The notes beneath the pieces were generated by a model. It had not been told where the DNA came from. It worked only from the letters and a program-made list of their open reading frames with translations, and did not search any database. Shown in pieces: positions 6,359 to 7,460 of a stretch of 7,460 bases of DNA. The stretch covers positions 1-7,460 of the forward strand of contig CAMLGP010000122.1 in assembly GCA_946479535.1 (NCBI GenBank). Reading direction: 5' to 3'. The DNA is from an uncultured Bacteroidota bacterium (GTDB lineage: Bacteria > Bacteroidota > Bacteroidia > Chitinophagales > Chitinophagaceae). A program made the translations under genes and the position numbers. The stretch's first letter is position 1. Each line of letters begins with the position of its first letter.

Positions 6359-7120
6359 TCATTTTCTCAATTTTGACAGCAGGCGCAAGATCTCCAGGTA
6401 CAGCCATATCAGTGTAACCAGCAATGCAAAGGCACTATACCATTCCATATATTTTGGCGCTTTTGCCTCTACTCCCTTTTCAATCATGTCGAAGTCAAGT
6501 AAAAGAAATAACGCAGCCAGACATACAACAACAATGGAGAAGCCAATCCCTAATGGAGTTGCTGCATTGGTAAACGCACCAATTGTGTAATTGAATGCCA
6601 GGGAAGAAATCCATTGTATCAGGTAGAACAGCATCAATGCGCTGGTTGCAACAATGATAACCGACTTGAATTTTTGTGTAACTTTTATAATGCGATAACG
6701 GTATACTACATACATTACCAGGGCAACCACCAGCGTCAATGCAACTGCCTGCATTACCAGACCGGGATATTTTTCCTGGTTTACATAATCATAATAAGCA
6801 GATACGCATCCTACAAATAAACCTTCAAGAAGAGCATAGGCTGGTGCCAGGTAGGGCGACCATTGTTTTTTGAAACTTATGATCAGTGCAACTGCCAATC
6901 CACCAAATACGCCAATTAACATCATCGGCAAAGGATTGACTCCCTTATAAAACTGGCTCCAGGAGAATAGGGTTGACCCCATCATCATCAGGAACAGGAA
7001 ACCAAATTTATTGGCTGTTCCTTTAATGGTCATTTCCTCACCGGTAGTGATACCCTGGAAAATGGTACCATCGTATGTGGATTCTTTTAGAGCGGGATTG
7101 CTTGATTTAAAAAATGCCAT
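6359..7120 (-). CDS. Bax inhibitor-1/YccA family membrane protein
   Basis: The 253-residue polytopic inner-membrane protein belongs to the Bax1-I branch of the BI-1/TMBIM superfamily. After a soluble N-terminus of about 38 residues there are about seven hydrophobic helices: roughly 39-57, 62-83, 90-108, 120-140, 152-172, 186-208 and 227-248. Family marks are the APAYALLEGLFVG motif (92-104), the acidic LLLDFDMIEKGVEAKAPKYM motif (206-225) and the C-terminal EWYSAFALLVTLIWLYLEIL (226-245). In the related YetJ, an aspartate pair in the last helices gates pH-dependent calcium leak. By position, D209 or D211 and E243 may be the equivalents here, which is inference. The bacterial role is not settled; calcium leak and membrane stress or protein quality control have been proposed for relatives. 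The ATG at 7120 follows an A-rich leader and a good promoter. The gene lies 48 nt behind nagB with no terminator between, so it may have both its own promoter and read-through. Confidence 0.93.
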   Translation of the reverse strand: MAFFKSSNPALKESTYDGTIFQGITTGEEMTIKGTANKFGFLFLMMMGSTLFSWSQFYKGVNPLPMMLIGVFGGLAVALIISFKKQWSPYLAPAYALLEGLFVGCVSAYYDYVNQEKYPGLVMQAVALTLVVALVMYVVYRYRIIKVTQKFKSVIIVATSALMLFYLIQWISSLAFNYTIGAFTNAATPLGIGFSIVVVCLAALFLLLDFDMIEKGVEAKAPKYMEWYSAFALLVTLIWLYLEILRLLSKLRK

Positions 7121-7140
7121 AGTGCTTGTTTTAATTACCT

Positions 7141-7172
7141 GTAAAGATACGAACTGTCTATTAAATTGTCAA
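7141..7172 (-). promoter_or_regulatory. Bacteroidota-type promoter of BI-1 gene
   Basis: Read on the minus strand, TTGACA (7172-7167) serves as the -33 element and TATCTTTA (7149-7142) as the -7 element (consensus TAnnTTTG, 7 of 8). Exactly 20 nt lie between TTG and TATCTTTA, the usual spacing for the housekeeping sigma factor of this phylum. Transcription should start near 7136, giving a leader of about 16 nt (AATTAAAACAAGCACT before the ATG) without a Shine-Dalgarno sequence. The -33 element overlaps the nagB stop codon at 7171-7169. Confidence 0.75.
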
Positions 7173-7460
7173 TATTGCCACTTTACAAAGGCTTCCATAG
7201 CCGCATAATGAGTTAACCCCAAATCTGCATATAAGGCCGCTGTGGCGGCGTTCCTTTCTTCTGCTCTTTGCCAGAACTCCCTGGAATCAGATCCCTGAAA
7301 GGGTACCATATCCTTTTGCGACTGATGTATGAAAATACCGAATCGTTTTTTTAATACCTGGTCCGGGCTCATAGGGATGGCCATTTCAATCTCTTCAATA
7401 TTCCATTCCTGCCAGGCTCCCTTATATAACCATAGCCAGCAATCCTTTATCCAGGGATCA
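7169..7460 (-). CDS. nagB: Glucosamine-6-phosphate deaminase, long form, C-terminal end (5' partial)
   Basis: The last 96 residues of a minus-strand gene are visible. The frame stays open to the window edge, so the ATG at 7384 is internal and most of the gene is missing. The sequence reads WLYKGAWQEWNIEEIEMAIP, MSPDQVLKKRFGIFIHQSQK, DSREFWQRAEERNAATAALY and ends LGLTHYAAMEAFVKWQY. I recognise this from memory as the C-terminus of the long NagB-like proteins of Bacteroidota (about 640 residues), in which a sugar-phosphate isomerase/deaminase domain is fused to a PIG-L/LmbE-type deacetylase-like domain. The visible part belongs to the second domain, so the deaminase active site cannot be checked here. 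NagB converts glucosamine-6-phosphate to fructose-6-phosphate and ammonia in amino-sugar catabolism in the cytoplasm. A stand-alone PIG-L family protein is the main alternative. No terminator is visible between its stop and the BI-1 gene. Confidence 0.8.
   Translation of the reverse strand, partial: DPWIKDCWLWLYKGAWQEWNIEEIEMAIPMSPDQVLKKRFGIFIHQSQKDMVPFQGSDSREFWQRAEERNAATAALYADLGLTHYAAMEAFVKWQY

Noticed and set aside
7382..7384. ATG at 7384 as start of a small 71-residue protein
   Set aside because: The frame continues open to the window edge with matching NagB/PIG-L C-terminal sequence (WLYKGAWQEW), so this is an internal methionine.
1..7460. Mobile element, phage, CRISPR, toxin-antitoxin or defence system
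   Set aside because: No transposase, integrase, spaced repeats, attachment duplication or defence-type domain is visible on either strand. The GATC at each end of the window is a common tetramer and needs no explanation.

Overview
The window reads as chromosomal DNA from a member of the Bacteroidota, most likely a Chitinophagaceae-like organism. The support is threefold. An outer-membrane TonB-dependent receptor is paired with a surface-type lipoprotein. The minus-strand gene end at 7169-7460 matches the C-terminus of the long, two-domain form of NagB known from this phylum. Starts lack Shine-Dalgarno sequences and sit in A/T-rich leaders, with one clear Bacteroidota-type promoter (TTG-N20-TATCTTTA). 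The taxonomic call is inference from these features.

Layout: (1) 1-1917 (+), the C-terminal 638 residues of a TonB-dependent receptor whose 5' end lies outside the window. (2) 1931-3154 (+), a lipoprotein with a sialidase-like beta-propeller and many cysteines, 13 nt behind the receptor and surely in the same transcript. (3) 3155-3377, a non-coding gap with four hairpin-forming inverted repeats, the last a good terminator candidate. (4) 3378-5069 (-), a membrane-anchored AsmA/DUF748-like protein. (5) 5070-5193, a divergent promoter region. (6) 5194-6270 (+), an AI-2E (UPF0118) family transporter. (7) 6286-6330, a near-perfect 22-bp inverted repeat serving as a bidirectional terminator for two convergent genes. 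(8) 6359-7120 (-), a Bax inhibitor-1/YccA family membrane protein with its own promoter. (9) 7169-7460 (-), the C-terminal end of a NagB-type glucosamine-6-phosphate deaminase cut off by the window edge.

The receptor and the lipoprotein look like one functional unit: a TonB-driven outer-membrane channel plus a lipid-anchored propeller protein. The lipoprotein carries a CCQCC cluster and a GCPH motif, so binding of a metal or other thiophilic ligand is at least as plausible as sialic acid chemistry. The other genes (AsmA-like, AI-2E, BI-1, NagB) are ordinary envelope and housekeeping genes with no evident link to that pair or to one another. I see no tRNA, rRNA, CRISPR array, insertion sequence, phage gene or broken gene. 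The receptor-lipoprotein pair is the only candidate here for an under-described system, and that is an inference.
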